A stretch of DNA of 64,000 bases from Flavobacterium sp. J49 (GCF_011742145.1 NZ_JAAQQU010000104.1:515938-579937); one strand, 5' to 3'. Counted from the stretch's first letter, positions 50,537-60,878 are shown. Program-made: numbers and translations. The notes: generated by a model not told the origin, from the sequence alone.

Positions 50537-52384
50537 ATGTGTGGAATTGTAGGCTACATTGGTTACAGAGAAGCGTATCCAATTGTGATTAAAGGGTTAA
50601 AAAGATTAGAATACAGAGGTTATGACAGTGCCGGAATCATGCTTTGCGATGGTAAAGAGATCAGCATTGCCAAAACCAAAGGAAAAGTTTCTGACTTGGA
50701 AGAAAAATCAAAAGATTTGGCAGCTTCCAAAGCTACGATCGGAATGGGTCATACACGCTGGGCAACCCATGGTGTTCCCAATGATGTCAATTCCCATCCG
50801 CACGTTTCCAACTCAGGGAACTTAGTGATTATCCACAACGGAATCATAGAAAACTATGAGCCTTTAAAAAAGGAATTGCTCAAAAGAGGCTATACTTTTA
50901 CTTCAGACACCGATACTGAGGTGTTGGTCAACTTAATAGAAGAGGTTAAGAAAAAAGAAAACTTAAAGCTAGGGAAAGCCGTTCAGGTTGCCTTAAACCA
51001 GGTAGTTGGCGCTTATGCTATTTGCGTTTTTGACAAAGAAAAACCGGATGAAATTGTGGTGGCAAGGTTAGGAAGTCCGTTAGCCATAGGCGTTGGACAA
51101 GATGAATTTTTCATTGCTTCCGATGCGTCTCCATTTATCGAATATACCTCCAACGCAATTTATTTAGAAGATGAAGAAATGGCGATTGTACGATTGAACA
51201 AGCCGTTAAAAATCAGAAAAATAAAAGACGATACGTTAGTTGATCCTTACATTCAAGAACTTCAAATGAATTTGGAGCAAATTGAAAAAGGCGGTTACGA
51301 CCATTTCATGCTAAAGGAAATCTACGAACAACCTAATGTCATCAAAGATACTTACCGCGGAAGATTATTGGCCAACCAAGGGATTATCCAAATGGCCGGT
51401 GTCGAAGACAATATTGAAAAATTCCTTCACGCCCAAAGAATATTAATCGTAGCCTGTGGAACATCATGGCACGCCGGTTTAGTCGCCGAATACATCTTCG
51501 AAGAATTCACCCGAATTCCGGTAGAGGTAGAATACGCTTCTGAGTTCAGATACAGAAATCCAATCATCAATTCGTCAGATGTAGTGATTGCCATTTCACA
51601 GTCGGGTGAAACCGCCGATACTTTAGCGGCCATTAAGTTGGCCAAGGAAAAAGGCGCTTTTGTTTTTGGCGTTTGCAATGTGGTGGGTTCTTCCATTTCC
51701 AGAGAAACTCATGCCGGAGCTTACACACACGCCGGACCGGAGATTGGTGTGGCTTCGACCAAAGCCTTTACTACACAAATTACGGTGCTAACTATGATTG
51801 CTCTTCGTTTGGCAAAAGCCAAAGGAACGCTGTCCAATTCTGATTTCCATCGCTATTTACAAGAATTGGAGGTTATTCCTGAAAAAGTAAAAGAAGCGTT
51901 GGAAACCAATGACAAAGCGAAAGAAATTGCGGCCAAATTCAAAGATGCGCCAAACTGTCTTTATTTAGGAAGAGGCTATAATTTCCCGGTAGCTTTAGAA
52001 GGTGCTTTAAAATTAAAAGAGATATCATACATACACGCTGAAGGCTATCCTGCGGCCGAAATGAAACACGGACCTATTGCCCTAATCGATGAACAAATGC
52101 CGGTGGTGGTGATTGCACCAAAACAAGGACATTACGATAAAGTGGTGAGTAACATCCAGGAAATAAAATCGAGAAGCGGTAAAATTATTGCCGTAGTGAC
52201 CAAAGGCGATACACAAGTAAAAGAATTAGCCGATCACGTAATTGAGATTCCTGAAACTTCAGATGCACTGTCGCCATTAATTACAACAATCCCTTTGCAA
52301 TTATTGTCTTATCACATAGCCGTATTGAGAGGATGTAATGTAGATCAACCCAGAAATTTGGCAAAATCGGTAACGGTAGAATAA
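50537..52384 (+). CDS. glmS: Glutamine-fructose-6-phosphate aminotransferase
   Basis: This 615-residue enzyme makes glucosamine 6-phosphate for peptidoglycan and lipid A. The N-terminal glutaminase begins MCGIVGYIGYREA with the nucleophile Cys2; RLEYRGYDSAG, MGHTRWATHG and SDTDTEVLVNL follow. Two SIS domains hold CGTSWHAG, SQSGETADT, EVGVASTKAF-like and HAEGYPAAEMKHGPIALID motifs, and the end is QPRNLAKSVTVE. No glmS ribozyme or other leader element fits in the 11-base gap before it. A terminator follows. Confidence 0.98.
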   Translation: MCGIVGYIGYREAYPIVIKGLKRLEYRGYDSAGIMLCDGKEISIAKTKGKVSDLEEKSKDLAASKATIGMGHTRWATHGVPNDVNSHPHVSNSGNLVIIHNGIIENYEPLKKELLKRGYTFTSDTDTEVLVNLIEEVKKKENLKLGKAVQVALNQVVGAYAICVFDKEKPDEIVVARLGSPLAIGVGQDEFFIASDASPFIEYTSNAIYLEDEEMAIVRLNKPLKIRKIKDDTLVDPYIQELQMNLEQIEKGGYDHFMLKEIYEQPNVIKDTYRGRLLANQGIIQMAGVEDNIEKFLHAQRILIVACGTSWHAGLVAEYIFEEFTRIPVEVEYASEFRYRNPIINSSDVVIAISQSGETADTLAAIKLAKEKGAFVFGVCNVVGSSISRETHAGAYTHAGPEIGVASTKAFTTQITVLTMIALRLAKAKGTLSNSDFHRYLQELEVIPEKVKEALETNDKAKEIAAKFKDAPNCLYLGRGYNFPVALEGALKLKEISYIHAEGYPAAEMKHGPIALIDEQMPVVVIAPKQGHYDKVVSNIQEIKSRSGKIIAVVTKGDTQVKELADHVIEIPETSDALSPLITTIPLQLLSYHIAVLRGCNVDQPRNLAKSVTVE

Positions 52385-52406
52385 TTTTTTTACTACAAAA
52401 AACACT

Positions 52407-52437
52407 AAAAAGCGAGATTTATTCTCGCTTTTTTTTT
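52407..52437 (+). terminator. Intrinsic terminator after glmS
   Basis: AAAAAGCGAGA pairs with TCTCGCTTTTT around a five-base loop, then a long T-run. The remainder of the 283-base gap to the receptor gene is AT-rich with a promoter at its end and nothing else that I can see. Confidence 0.9.
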
Positions 52438-52606
52438 GCCAAATATTTGTGATTAATTTAAAGAAAACTTCATTTTGTATGTATGCATATTATTTTTTTT
52501 AGCAATAGTGATAAAAAGTTAATAAAAGCTTAAAAAAGGGCTGTATTGTTGAATTGTTAATAAACAAACCAAATAATTAATTATTACCAAAATCAAGACG
52601 GATTTT

Positions 52607-52637
52607 TTGATAATGTAAAAAAAATATTTGTACTTTG
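52607..52637 (+). promoter_or_regulatory. Promoter of the TonB receptor / GDSL unit
   Basis: TTG (-33) and, 21 bases later, TACTTTG (a one-base-shorter -7 variant) lie 30 bases before the receptor start codon. Confidence 0.5.
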
Positions 52638-52667
52638 GTTCCATAAACCAACAAAATATAAAACCAA

Positions 52668-55526
52668 ATGAAGATTTATTTATTTATCCTTTCATTGTTT
52701 TTTTGCGGCCTAACATATTCGCAAACTTCAATTTCTGGTTCGGTAAAAGACAGTAAAGACCAACCAATTCCGGGAGCCAATGTTAAAGTGGCCGGAGAAA
52801 GTGCCGGTACAGTTACAGACGGTAATGGAAATTTTACTCTGACTACCACCAAAAAACCACCTTTTGACCTTGAAGTGTCTAGCGTAGGTTACAGTTCGTC
52901 AACGGTAAACGTTACCTCCAACAACCAAAACGTAAGCGTTTCATTAACGGAACAAGAAACACAATTAGACGAGATTGTAGTGTCTGCTTCAAGAGCACCT
53001 GAGAAAGTCAGAGAGTCTCCGGTAACTATTGAGAGAATGACTATCAAAGACGTTAAGAAAACTGCGTCGCCAACCTTCTACGATGGTTTGGAAAATTTGA
53101 AAGAAGTTCAAATGAACACCAGTAGTATGTCGTTTAAGTCAATCAATACCAGAGGTTTTGCTACTGTGGCCAATACCCGTTTTATGCAATTGGTAGACGG
53201 AATGGACAACTCTTCGCCTTTATTAAACTTTGTTTTAGGAAACCTTATTGGTGTTTCTGATATAGATGTGGCTAGCGTAGAATTACTTCCGGGTGCCTCA
53301 TCAGCGCTTTATGGTGCCAATGCTTTCAATGGAATTTTATTTATGAACAGCAAAAGCCCTTTTAAATACCAAGGGATTTCAGCCTATGCGAAATATGGCT
53401 CAACCAGTCAGAGAGCGGCTGGGAACAACGATTATCGTGATTATGGTATAAGAGCAGCACATAAATTTAATGACTATTTCGCCGCTAAAGCCAACTTCAC
53501 TTACATGAATGGTACAGAATGGTGGGCCACCGACTATGATGACAAAACCGTAGAAGGAAGAGACAGAAGTCATCACAATTACAACGGAATCAACGTTTAC
53601 GGAGACGAAGCCACCACGAATATTAAAAGTGTGGGTCGAACTTTAGTGGGCTTAGGATTGTTACCGGCTTCTGCTTTGAACATTTTACCTAATGAAAATG
53701 TTTCCAGAACAGGTTACAATGAAGTAGATTTGACAGACAATAAAGTGAGAAATGCCAAAATTGATTTCTCCTTACACTTAAGACCTTTTGGAAATGAAAA
53801 TTTTGAAGTTATTTGGCAAAGTAAATTCGGATTTGGAAATTCCGTTTACCAAGGAGCCAATCGTTATTATTTGAACGGTTTCTCTATGCAACAACACAAA
53901 TTAGAGCTAACCGGTAAAAACTTTTTCGTTAGAGGATACTTCACCACAGAAGACGGCGGAAGTTCTTACGACATGCTTTTCACCGGACTTAATATCAACA
54001 GAGCCTGGAAACCGGATGCTACTTGGTTCGGACAATATGCAGGAGCCTATGTGCAATCTACTTTGTTGGGCGCAACTCCTACACAAGCGCATGCCGCTGC
54101 AAGAGGGGTAGCTGACACCGGAAGATTTTTGCCGGGAACTCCTGAGTTCCAAAACGCATTCAATCAAGTAATCTCTAATCCCGATGTATTGTCGGGGTCT
54201 AAATTGGTGGACAATTCAAAAATTTACCACTCCGATGCCAATTACAACTTTAGAGATTTAATCAAAGTGGCCGAAATTCAAGTCGGTGGTTCTTACAGAA
54301 GATATGACCTAAATTCTTTCGGAAGAATTTATACCGATACACCACAATTTGGTGGAATTAAATATGATGAATACGGGGCATATACTCAAGTACAGAAAAA
54401 ATTTATGGAAGACCGCTTGAAATTCACCGGTTCTGTTCGTTATGACAAAGCTGAAAACTTCGACGGAAATTATTCACCTAGAGTTTCCTTAGTATACAGT
54501 GCAGGTGAAGCTAAAAACCATATTTTCAGAGGATCATTCCAAACCGGTTTCCGCAATCCGACTACCCAAGACCAATACATCGGGTTCAACGTAGGGAATG
54601 CTATTTTACTGGGTTCTGCACCGGATAACTTAACAAGATATGTTGAAACTTTAAATGTTAGCAATGGCGCTGACTTCCAAGGCCAAAATTATGCTGGCGG
54701 AGCAACCGCAACAATTGATGGAACGGATGCTTATTTTAACTCCTATACCGCTGAATCAGCAACAGCATTTGCTGCATTAGCACCTACTGATCCTGTAGCT
54801 GCCGCTGCTTTATTGGTAAGAACAGATGTTGATTTGGTTAAACCGGAGCAAGTTAAAGCATTTGAATTAGGCTATAGAGGAGAATTCAAAGGTTTCAATA
54901 TTGATGTGAATGGATATTACAATATTTATAATGACTTTATCGGGAATTTAACGGTTATTGCTCCTTTATATGGTGTGGCTCAAGATTCACCTACGCCTTA
55001 TACAAGTCCTGCACCAACCAATGATTTAGGAACTCAGTCAGTACATGCTTTAGTGTACGGGAACACAAGAGCTTTCCAATTGTATACCAATACCGATATT
55101 GAAATTAAATCTTTAGGTTTTGGATTTGGTGTAACTAAAAAATTACCAAGAAACTTTGAAGTGTCAGCCAATTATAACTATGCTGAATTTGATTTTGACC
55201 AAGCCAAAGACCCAAGTTTTGAAGCAGGTTTCAACACTCCGAAACACAGAGCAAAAGCGTCTATCAGCAACGATAATTTATTCAAAAACTTCGGATTTAA
55301 TATCAGTGGAAGATGGAGCGATGAATATTACTGGGAGTCAACTTTCGCAGACGGAATGATTGATGCGGCTACTGTTATCGATGCGCAAATCAGTTATGGT
55401 CTTCCATCTTTGAAATCAGTTGTAAAACTTGGAGCAACCAACATAGGCGGAAAAGAATACAGACAACTTATTGGGCCTGGATTAATTGGTCAACAATACT
55501 TCTTGTCTTTAACTATCAACCCATAA
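52668..55526 (+). CDS. TonB-dependent receptor with CarboxypepD_reg-like N-terminus
   Basis: This 952-residue outer-membrane receptor has a signal peptide (ending TYSQ), a carboxypeptidase-regulatory-like beta-sandwich (about residues 22 to 95, ISGSVKDSKDQPIPGANVKV), a TonB-box region LDEIVVSASRAPEKVRESP, a plug and a long barrel ending in YFLSLTIN with a near-terminal aromatic. It is not paired with a SusD gene; the next gene is a GDSL-type lipoprotein, so the ligand may be an esterified or lipid-like compound instead of a polysaccharide. The substrate cannot be read from the sequence. Confidence 0.92.
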   Translation: MKIYLFILSLFFCGLTYSQTSISGSVKDSKDQPIPGANVKVAGESAGTVTDGNGNFTLTTTKKPPFDLEVSSVGYSSSTVNVTSNNQNVSVSLTEQETQLDEIVVSASRAPEKVRESPVTIERMTIKDVKKTASPTFYDGLENLKEVQMNTSSMSFKSINTRGFATVANTRFMQLVDGMDNSSPLLNFVLGNLIGVSDIDVASVELLPGASSALYGANAFNGILFMNSKSPFKYQGISAYAKYGSTSQRAAGNNDYRDYGIRAAHKFNDYFAAKANFTYMNGTEWWATDYDDKTVEGRDRSHHNYNGINVYGDEATTNIKSVGRTLVGLGLLPASALNILPNENVSRTGYNEVDLTDNKVRNAKIDFSLHLRPFGNENFEVIWQSKFGFGNSVYQGANRYYLNGFSMQQHKLELTGKNFFVRGYFTTEDGGSSYDMLFTGLNINRAWKPDATWFGQYAGAYVQSTLLGATPTQAHAAARGVADTGRFLPGTPEFQNAFNQVISNPDVLSGSKLVDNSKIYHSDANYNFRDLIKVAEIQVGGSYRRYDLNSFGRIYTDTPQFGGIKYDEYGAYTQVQKKFMEDRLKFTGSVRYDKAENFDGNYSPRVSLVYSAGEAKNHIFRGSFQTGFRNPTTQDQYIGFNVGNAILLGSAPDNLTRYVETLNVSNGADFQGQNYAGGATATIDGTDAYFNSYTAESATAFAALAPTDPVAAAALLVRTDVDLVKPEQVKAFELGYRGEFKGFNIDVNGYYNIYNDFIGNLTVIAPLYGVAQDSPTPYTSPAPTNDLGTQSVHALVYGNTRAFQLYTNTDIEIKSLGFGFGVTKKLPRNFEVSANYNYAEFDFDQAKDPSFEAGFNTPKHRAKASISNDNLFKNFGFNISGRWSDEYYWESTFADGMIDAATVIDAQISYGLPSLKSVVKLGATNIGGKEYRQLIGPGLIGQQYFLSLTINP

Positions 55527-55556
55527 TTCAAACCAAATTATTAAATTATAATAGTT

Positions 55557-57002
55557 ATGATAAAAAATTTCAAATGGCTACTATTAGTGTCTTTAACCTT
55601 TGTAGCATGTAATAGCGAAGATGAACCTGTTGTTGATCCTAATTCAACAGACGGTACGCCACTTACCGCAGGAACAGCGGATTTCTCAAAATATGTTGCT
55701 CTTGGAGACTCCTTTGCAGCCGGTTTTTCAGACAATGCCTTATTTATGGAAGGACAAAAAAATTCCTATCCAAACATTATAGCGACACAGTTTGCTTTAG
55801 TAGGAGGAGGCGAATTTACTACGCCTTTTATGAATGATAATGTGGGTGGATTTAGCTCAGGCGGCGTTCAAGTACCCGGATTCGGGCCGAGATTGTGGTT
55901 TAATCCTTTAACAAGTAGTCCGCTACCGGTGTCCGGAGTTTCTACTACAGATATTTCCACGCATTTGTCAGGAAGTTTTAATAATATGGGAATTCCAGGT
56001 GCCAGAAGTTTTCACTTGACTTTCTCAGGTTACGGAAGCAGTGCAGGAAATCCTTATTTTGCCAGATTTGCTTCTTCACCAACGGCAACGGTTTTAGAAG
56101 ATGCTTTGGCGCAAGACCCAACCTTCTTCTCGCTTTGGATTGGAGGGAACGATGTGCTGGGATATGCAACTTCAGGCGGACTAAATCCGGCAGATATTAC
56201 AGCTCCTGCTACATTTGATGCGGTATACAATTCAATTGTTGGTCAATTAGCGGCCGGCGGAAGAAAAGGCGTTGTGGCCAATTTGCCATACGTAAGTACA
56301 TTGCCTTATTTTACAACAGTTCCTCATAATCCTGTTCCGTTAGACGCAACAACAGCAGCGCAATTAAATGCCGGTTTTGCAGCTTACAATAACGGATTAT
56401 TATTCGCGCAATCTAATGGTTTGTTATCGGCGGATGAAGTGGCCAGAAGAACTATCTCATTCTCGGCTTCAAGCACCAATAGAGTGGTAATGGTTGATGA
56501 GTATTTGACCAATCTAACCGCTTTTGGAATTCCGTCTTATCGTCAAGCGACCAATGAAGATTTAATCGTTTTACCGGCTAGAGCTTTTATTGGAACGACT
56601 GTTGGAGGAAATCCTGCTCAAGTAAACGGGGTTTCAGTTCCTCTAGGTGATCAGTGGGTGTTGTCTAAAAATGAAATTTTAGAAGTGAAAACAGCAACAG
56701 ATGCCTACAACCAAACAATACAATCAGCTGCCACAGCTAACGGTTTAGCATTCGTAGATGCTAAAGCAGTTATGGATCAATTAAGCTCAACTGGAATTGT
56801 AGCCAATAATTATACGCTTACTTCAGCTTATGTAACAGGGGCTACTTTTTCCTTAGACGGAGTGCACCCAAGCCCAAGAGGATATGCCTTGATTGCTAAT
56901 AAATTTTTAGAAGCCATCAACACCTCTTACGGCTCAAACTTCAAAGGAGTGAATGTCGGCTTGTACCGAATTTTATACCCGCAAGACCCGGCTAATTTCT
57001 AA
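55557..57002 (+). CDS. SGNH/GDSL hydrolase-family lipoprotein
   Basis: This 481-residue lipoprotein (signal ending TFVAC) has a divided GDSL hydrolase fold. Block I is YVALGDSFAAGFSD with the nucleophile Ser, block III is WIGGNDVLGYA, and block V is FSLDGVHPSPRGYALIANKF with the Asp-x-x-His pair. A large insertion between blocks I and III is Gly/Ser-rich. It lies 30 bases after the TonB receptor gene and probably splits an ester before or during uptake through it. Confidence 0.9.
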   Translation: MIKNFKWLLLVSLTFVACNSEDEPVVDPNSTDGTPLTAGTADFSKYVALGDSFAAGFSDNALFMEGQKNSYPNIIATQFALVGGGEFTTPFMNDNVGGFSSGGVQVPGFGPRLWFNPLTSSPLPVSGVSTTDISTHLSGSFNNMGIPGARSFHLTFSGYGSSAGNPYFARFASSPTATVLEDALAQDPTFFSLWIGGNDVLGYATSGGLNPADITAPATFDAVYNSIVGQLAAGGRKGVVANLPYVSTLPYFTTVPHNPVPLDATTAAQLNAGFAAYNNGLLFAQSNGLLSADEVARRTISFSASSTNRVVMVDEYLTNLTAFGIPSYRQATNEDLIVLPARAFIGTTVGGNPAQVNGVSVPLGDQWVLSKNEILEVKTATDAYNQTIQSAATANGLAFVDAKAVMDQLSSTGIVANNYTLTSAYVTGATFSLDGVHPSPRGYALIANKFLEAINTSYGSNFKGVNVGLYRILYPQDPANF

Positions 57003-57025
57003 ACCAACCAAATTTATATATTCCC

Positions 57026-57055
57026 AAAACCACCCGAGAAATCAGGTGGTTTTTT
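57026..57055 (+). terminator. Intrinsic terminator after the GDSL gene
   Basis: AAAACCACC pairs with GGTGGTTTT around a loop that can add two GA-TC pairs; a T-run follows. Confidence 0.82.
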
Positions 57056-57128
57056 GTTTGACATCACCCTTACTTCACTTTTAATTGACGATTCATCAAA
57101 AAATAAAGAAAAAAACTCACTTCAAATA

Positions 57129-57159
57129 TTGATTTTTCGAAATAGAAATTTTACCTTTG
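57129..57159 (+). promoter_or_regulatory. Promoter of atpD
   Basis: TTG and, 20 bases on, TACCTTTG fit the Bacteroidota consensus. The start would lie near base 57164, leaving a leader of about 57 bases before the ATG. Confidence 0.7.
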
Positions 57160-57217
57160 CGCTCTGAAAAAAGAGGTGTTTTTTTCAAACCTAAACAGCT
57201 ATTTAATAAATACATAA

Positions 57218-58732
<1,515 letters not shown>

Positions 58733-58734
58733 TT

Positions 58735-58802
58735 GGTTGTCGGTTGTCAGTTGTCGGTTGTTAGAATAGCAACCATCAACCATCAACCATCAACTATCAA
58801 CT
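58735..58802. repeat. Paired 7-bp tandem arrays between atpD and atpC
   Basis: Four units of GGTTGTC type (GGTTGTC, GGTTGTC, AGTTGTC, GGTTGTT) are followed, after seven bases, by four and a half units of CAACCAT type (the last CAACTAT). The two arrays are approximately inverted, GGTTG against CAACC, so the transcript could form a long imperfect hairpin between the two cistrons. Confidence 0.88.
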
Positions 58803-58811
58803 AAATTAATT

Positions 58812-59093
58812 ATGATTTTAGAAATAGTATCACCGGAAGCTACCTTATTCAAAGGCGAAGTAACTTCGGTTTCTTTACCGGGTGTAGACGGTTCGTTCCA
58901 AGTATTGAACAACCACGCACCTATAGTTTCTATCCTAAAACAAGGTACCGTGAAAATCGTTGCCGATAGTTTTAAATTGGGCAAAGAAGTAGCCGAGAAG
59001 TTTACCAAAGTAAACGACCAAAACTATACTTTGGAAATCAATTCAGGAACTATTGAAATGAAAGACAACAAAGTAATCGTATTAGCCGACTAA
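58812..59093 (+). CDS. atpC: ATP synthase F1 subunit epsilon (short form)
   Basis: This 93-residue protein is the N-terminal beta-sandwich of epsilon (MILEIVSPEATLFKGEVTSV, LPGVDGSFQVLNNHAPIVSI). The C-terminal helical hairpin that inhibits rotation in E. coli is missing, as is common in this phylum. It is the second gene after the repeat-containing spacer and ends at a palindromic terminator. Confidence 0.95.
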   Translation: MILEIVSPEATLFKGEVTSVSLPGVDGSFQVLNNHAPIVSILKQGTVKIVADSFKLGKEVAEKFTKVNDQNYTLEINSGTIEMKDNKVIVLAD

Positions 59094-59114
59094 TCCGATT
59101 CTGCATAAACAAAG

Positions 59115-59144
59115 AAGCCCGATAGTACTATCGGGCTTTTTTTA
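59115..59144 (+). terminator. Perfectly palindromic terminator after atpC
   Basis: AAGCCCGATAGT and ACTATCGGGCTT form a 24-base perfect palindrome followed by T-runs. Confidence 0.9.
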
Positions 59145-59236
59145 TGGAAAGATTTGATGCAAAAAAATACCTGACAGCCACTGACTTTCCTCCTTTTAAT
59201 TTCAAATCATCCGGGCTAAAAACCATTCTGCTTTCC

Positions 59237-59244
59237 TATATTTG
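59237..59244 (+). promoter_or_regulatory. -7 element TATATTTG of bioF
   Basis: A full TAnnTTTG match just five bases before the chosen ATG, so the bioF message may be leaderless or nearly so. Confidence 0.5.
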
Positions 59245-59249
59245 TAGTG

Positions 59250-60428
59250 ATGAAACTGCCAAAATCCCTTCAAGCCAAACTCGAAAAACGACAAGCCCAC
59301 AACGCTTTGCGCCAATTGCCTGTTGCCAAAGATTTGGTAGATTTTGCTTCCAATGATTACATCGGGTTTGCCCATAGCGAAACCATTTTTAACCAAACCC
59401 ATCAGTATCTCTTAGACCATAATATCAAAACCAACGGCGCCACCGGTTCCCGATTAATTTCCGGAAACCATCATTTATACGAAACCACAGAAAGTTTGAT
59501 CGCCAACTTTCACCAAGCCCAAACCGCTTTAATTTTCAATTCGGGTTATGATGCCAATGTGGGTTTCTTCAGCGCTGTGCCGCAACGCAATGATGTGATT
59601 TTGTATGACGAATTGTGTCACGCTTCCATCCGAGACGGCATCCAAATGAGTAATGCTAAAGCCTATAAATTTCAACACAATGATGTAGAAGATTTAGAGG
59701 AGTTACTTTGCAGATTCCAACCGACAACCGACAACCGACAACCGACAACCATTTACCTCGTCACCGAATCCGTCTTCTCCATGGACGGCGATTGCCCTAA
59801 CCTTGAAGAACTCGCAACCTTAGCGGAAAAGTACAACGCCTACTTAGTAATCGATGAAGCACACGCGCTCGGCGTTTTCGGTGAACTGGGTGAAGGTGTA
59901 GTGCAAAGTTTAGGGATACAAGACAAAGTCTTCGCCCGAATCATGACTTTCGGAAAAGGACTAGGCTGTCACGGTGCCGCGATTTTAGGCAGTGCCGAAT
60001 TGAAAAGCTATTTGGTCAACTTCGCCCGAAGTTTTATTTACACCACCGGTTTGTCGCCCCACAGCGTGGCCACGATTGTAGTAGCGTACCAACATTTGGC
60101 CACCGAAAAAAAAGAACTTCAAGCGTTAAGAAGCAACATCCTTTTCTTCAACCAAGAAAAACTAAGAGTAGGCTTAAAACCCATGTTTGTCTATAGCAAA
60201 TCAGCGATTCAATGCGCCATCATTCCCGGAAATGACAAAGTAAAAAGCATCGCTACCCAATTACAACAAAAAGGTTTTGACGTCAAACCCATCCTTTCCC
60301 CAACCGTTCCCGAAGGACAAGAACGCCTGCGCTTTTGCTTACACAGTTACAATTCCGAAAAAGAAATTATACAGGTCTTGGAATTGTTAGCTACTTTTGT
60401 TTTTGGAACACAGATGACACAGATTTGA
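59250..60428 (+). CDS. bioF: 8-amino-7-oxononanoate synthase with repeat insert and altered C-terminus
   Basis: This 392-residue PLP enzyme condenses pimeloyl thioester with alanine, the first committed biotin step. Motifs are FASNDYIGFAHSETIF, TGSRLISGNHHLYETTE, LVTESVFSMDGDCPNLEEL, VIDEAHALGVFG and MTFGKGLGCHGAAILG, whose Lys binds PLP. The ATG is preferred to the GTG one codon earlier. Two oddities are visible. Residues about 157 to 167 (QPTTDNRQPTT) are coded by a 7-bp tandem array. The last seven residues (GTQMTQI) and the stop codon come from the left inverted repeat of the element next to it. All catalytic motifs are intact, so the enzyme is probably active. Confidence 0.94.
   Translation: MKLPKSLQAKLEKRQAHNALRQLPVAKDLVDFASNDYIGFAHSETIFNQTHQYLLDHNIKTNGATGSRLISGNHHLYETTESLIANFHQAQTALIFNSGYDANVGFFSAVPQRNDVILYDELCHASIRDGIQMSNAKAYKFQHNDVEDLEELLCRFQPTTDNRQPTTIYLVTESVFSMDGDCPNLEELATLAEKYNAYLVIDEAHALGVFGELGEGVVQSLGIQDKVFARIMTFGKGLGCHGAAILGSAELKSYLVNFARSFIYTTGLSPHSVATIVVAYQHLATEKKELQALRSNILFFNQEKLRVGLKPMFVYSKSAIQCAIIPGNDKVKSIATQLQQKGFDVKPILSPTVPEGQERLRFCLHSYNSEKEIIQVLELLATFVFGTQMTQI
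59719..59750 (+). repeat. 7-bp tandem array inside bioF
   Basis: AACCGAC is repeated four times and followed by AACC. The complement of the unit is GGTTGTC in another phase, the same heptamer as in the atpD-atpC spacer about 1 kb away. It falls in the loop before the conserved VTESVFSMDGD strand. Confidence 0.9.
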
Positions 60429-60878
60429 CGGATTTTCAACAATTGAATTTGACAAATTTTTTTCATAAAAGACTCAGCGATGCTATATTGAAAATTTATT
60501 ATGAGGTGTATAATAATTTAGGATATGGTTTTCTGGAAAAAGTGTATCAAAACGCGATGTATTTAGAATTGAAGAATCAAGGATATAATGTTGAACCACA
60601 AAAACAAATTAAGGTTTACTATAAGGAAATGGTGGTTGGGGAATATTATAAGATTTGCTGATAGATAATACTATAATTTTAGAACTTAAAGCTTGTGAAT
60701 GTTTAATGGATGCACATAAAGCACAACTTATCAATTACTTGAAAGCAACAGATATTGAAGTTGGACTCTTATTGAATTTTGGTGAAACTCCTGAGTTCAA
60801 AAGATTTATTTATACCAATGACCGCAAAAATTTAATATAATCTGTGATAATCCGTCAAATCTGTGTCATCTGTGTTCC
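60405..60878 (+). mobile_element. 474-bp element with perfect 30-bp inverted ends around a GxxExxY gene
   Basis: The left end begins GGAACACAGATGACACAGAT and continues to base 60434; the right end from 60849 finishes ATCTGTGTCATCTGTGTTCC. The 30 bases at each end are exact reverse complements. Inside is a single, frameshifted GxxExxY-family gene. The left end lies in the 3' end of bioF and the right end touches the bioD -7 element. No target-site duplication is obvious. No transposase is encoded, so movement would need the nuclease-like product, host recombination or another element in trans. I recall similar ACACAGAT-type repeats flanking GxxExxY genes in other genomes, but not a described mechanism. 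Confidence 0.75.
60425..60840 (+). pseudogene. Frameshifted GxxExxY (PD-(D/E)XK nuclease-like) gene
   Basis: The first frame, probably from a TTG inside the left inverted repeat, codes LSDAILKIYYEVYNNLGYGF and LEKVYQNAM, with the name-giving G-x2-E-x2-Y, and stops after VVGEYYKIC. The continuing homology, DLLIDNTIILELKACECL and NYLKATDIEVGLLLNFG, is in the next frame. At the junction TAT-AA-GAT one base is missing relative to the expected tyrosine, any codon, aspartate. The break falls directly before the Asp that, with the later Glu-x-Lys (ELK), forms the PD-(D/E)XK-type site. The full protein would be about 138 residues. A single sequencing error or programmed frameshift is possible but less likely than decay. 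Confidence 0.82.

Noticed and set aside
58735-58802. CRISPR array
   Set aside because: The units are seven bases long, directly adjacent and without spacers; no cas gene is in the window.
60655-60840. Separate small gene MLIDNTIILELK...
   Set aside because: It is the second half of the frameshifted GxxExxY gene; its TTG start is only the restart of the broken frame.
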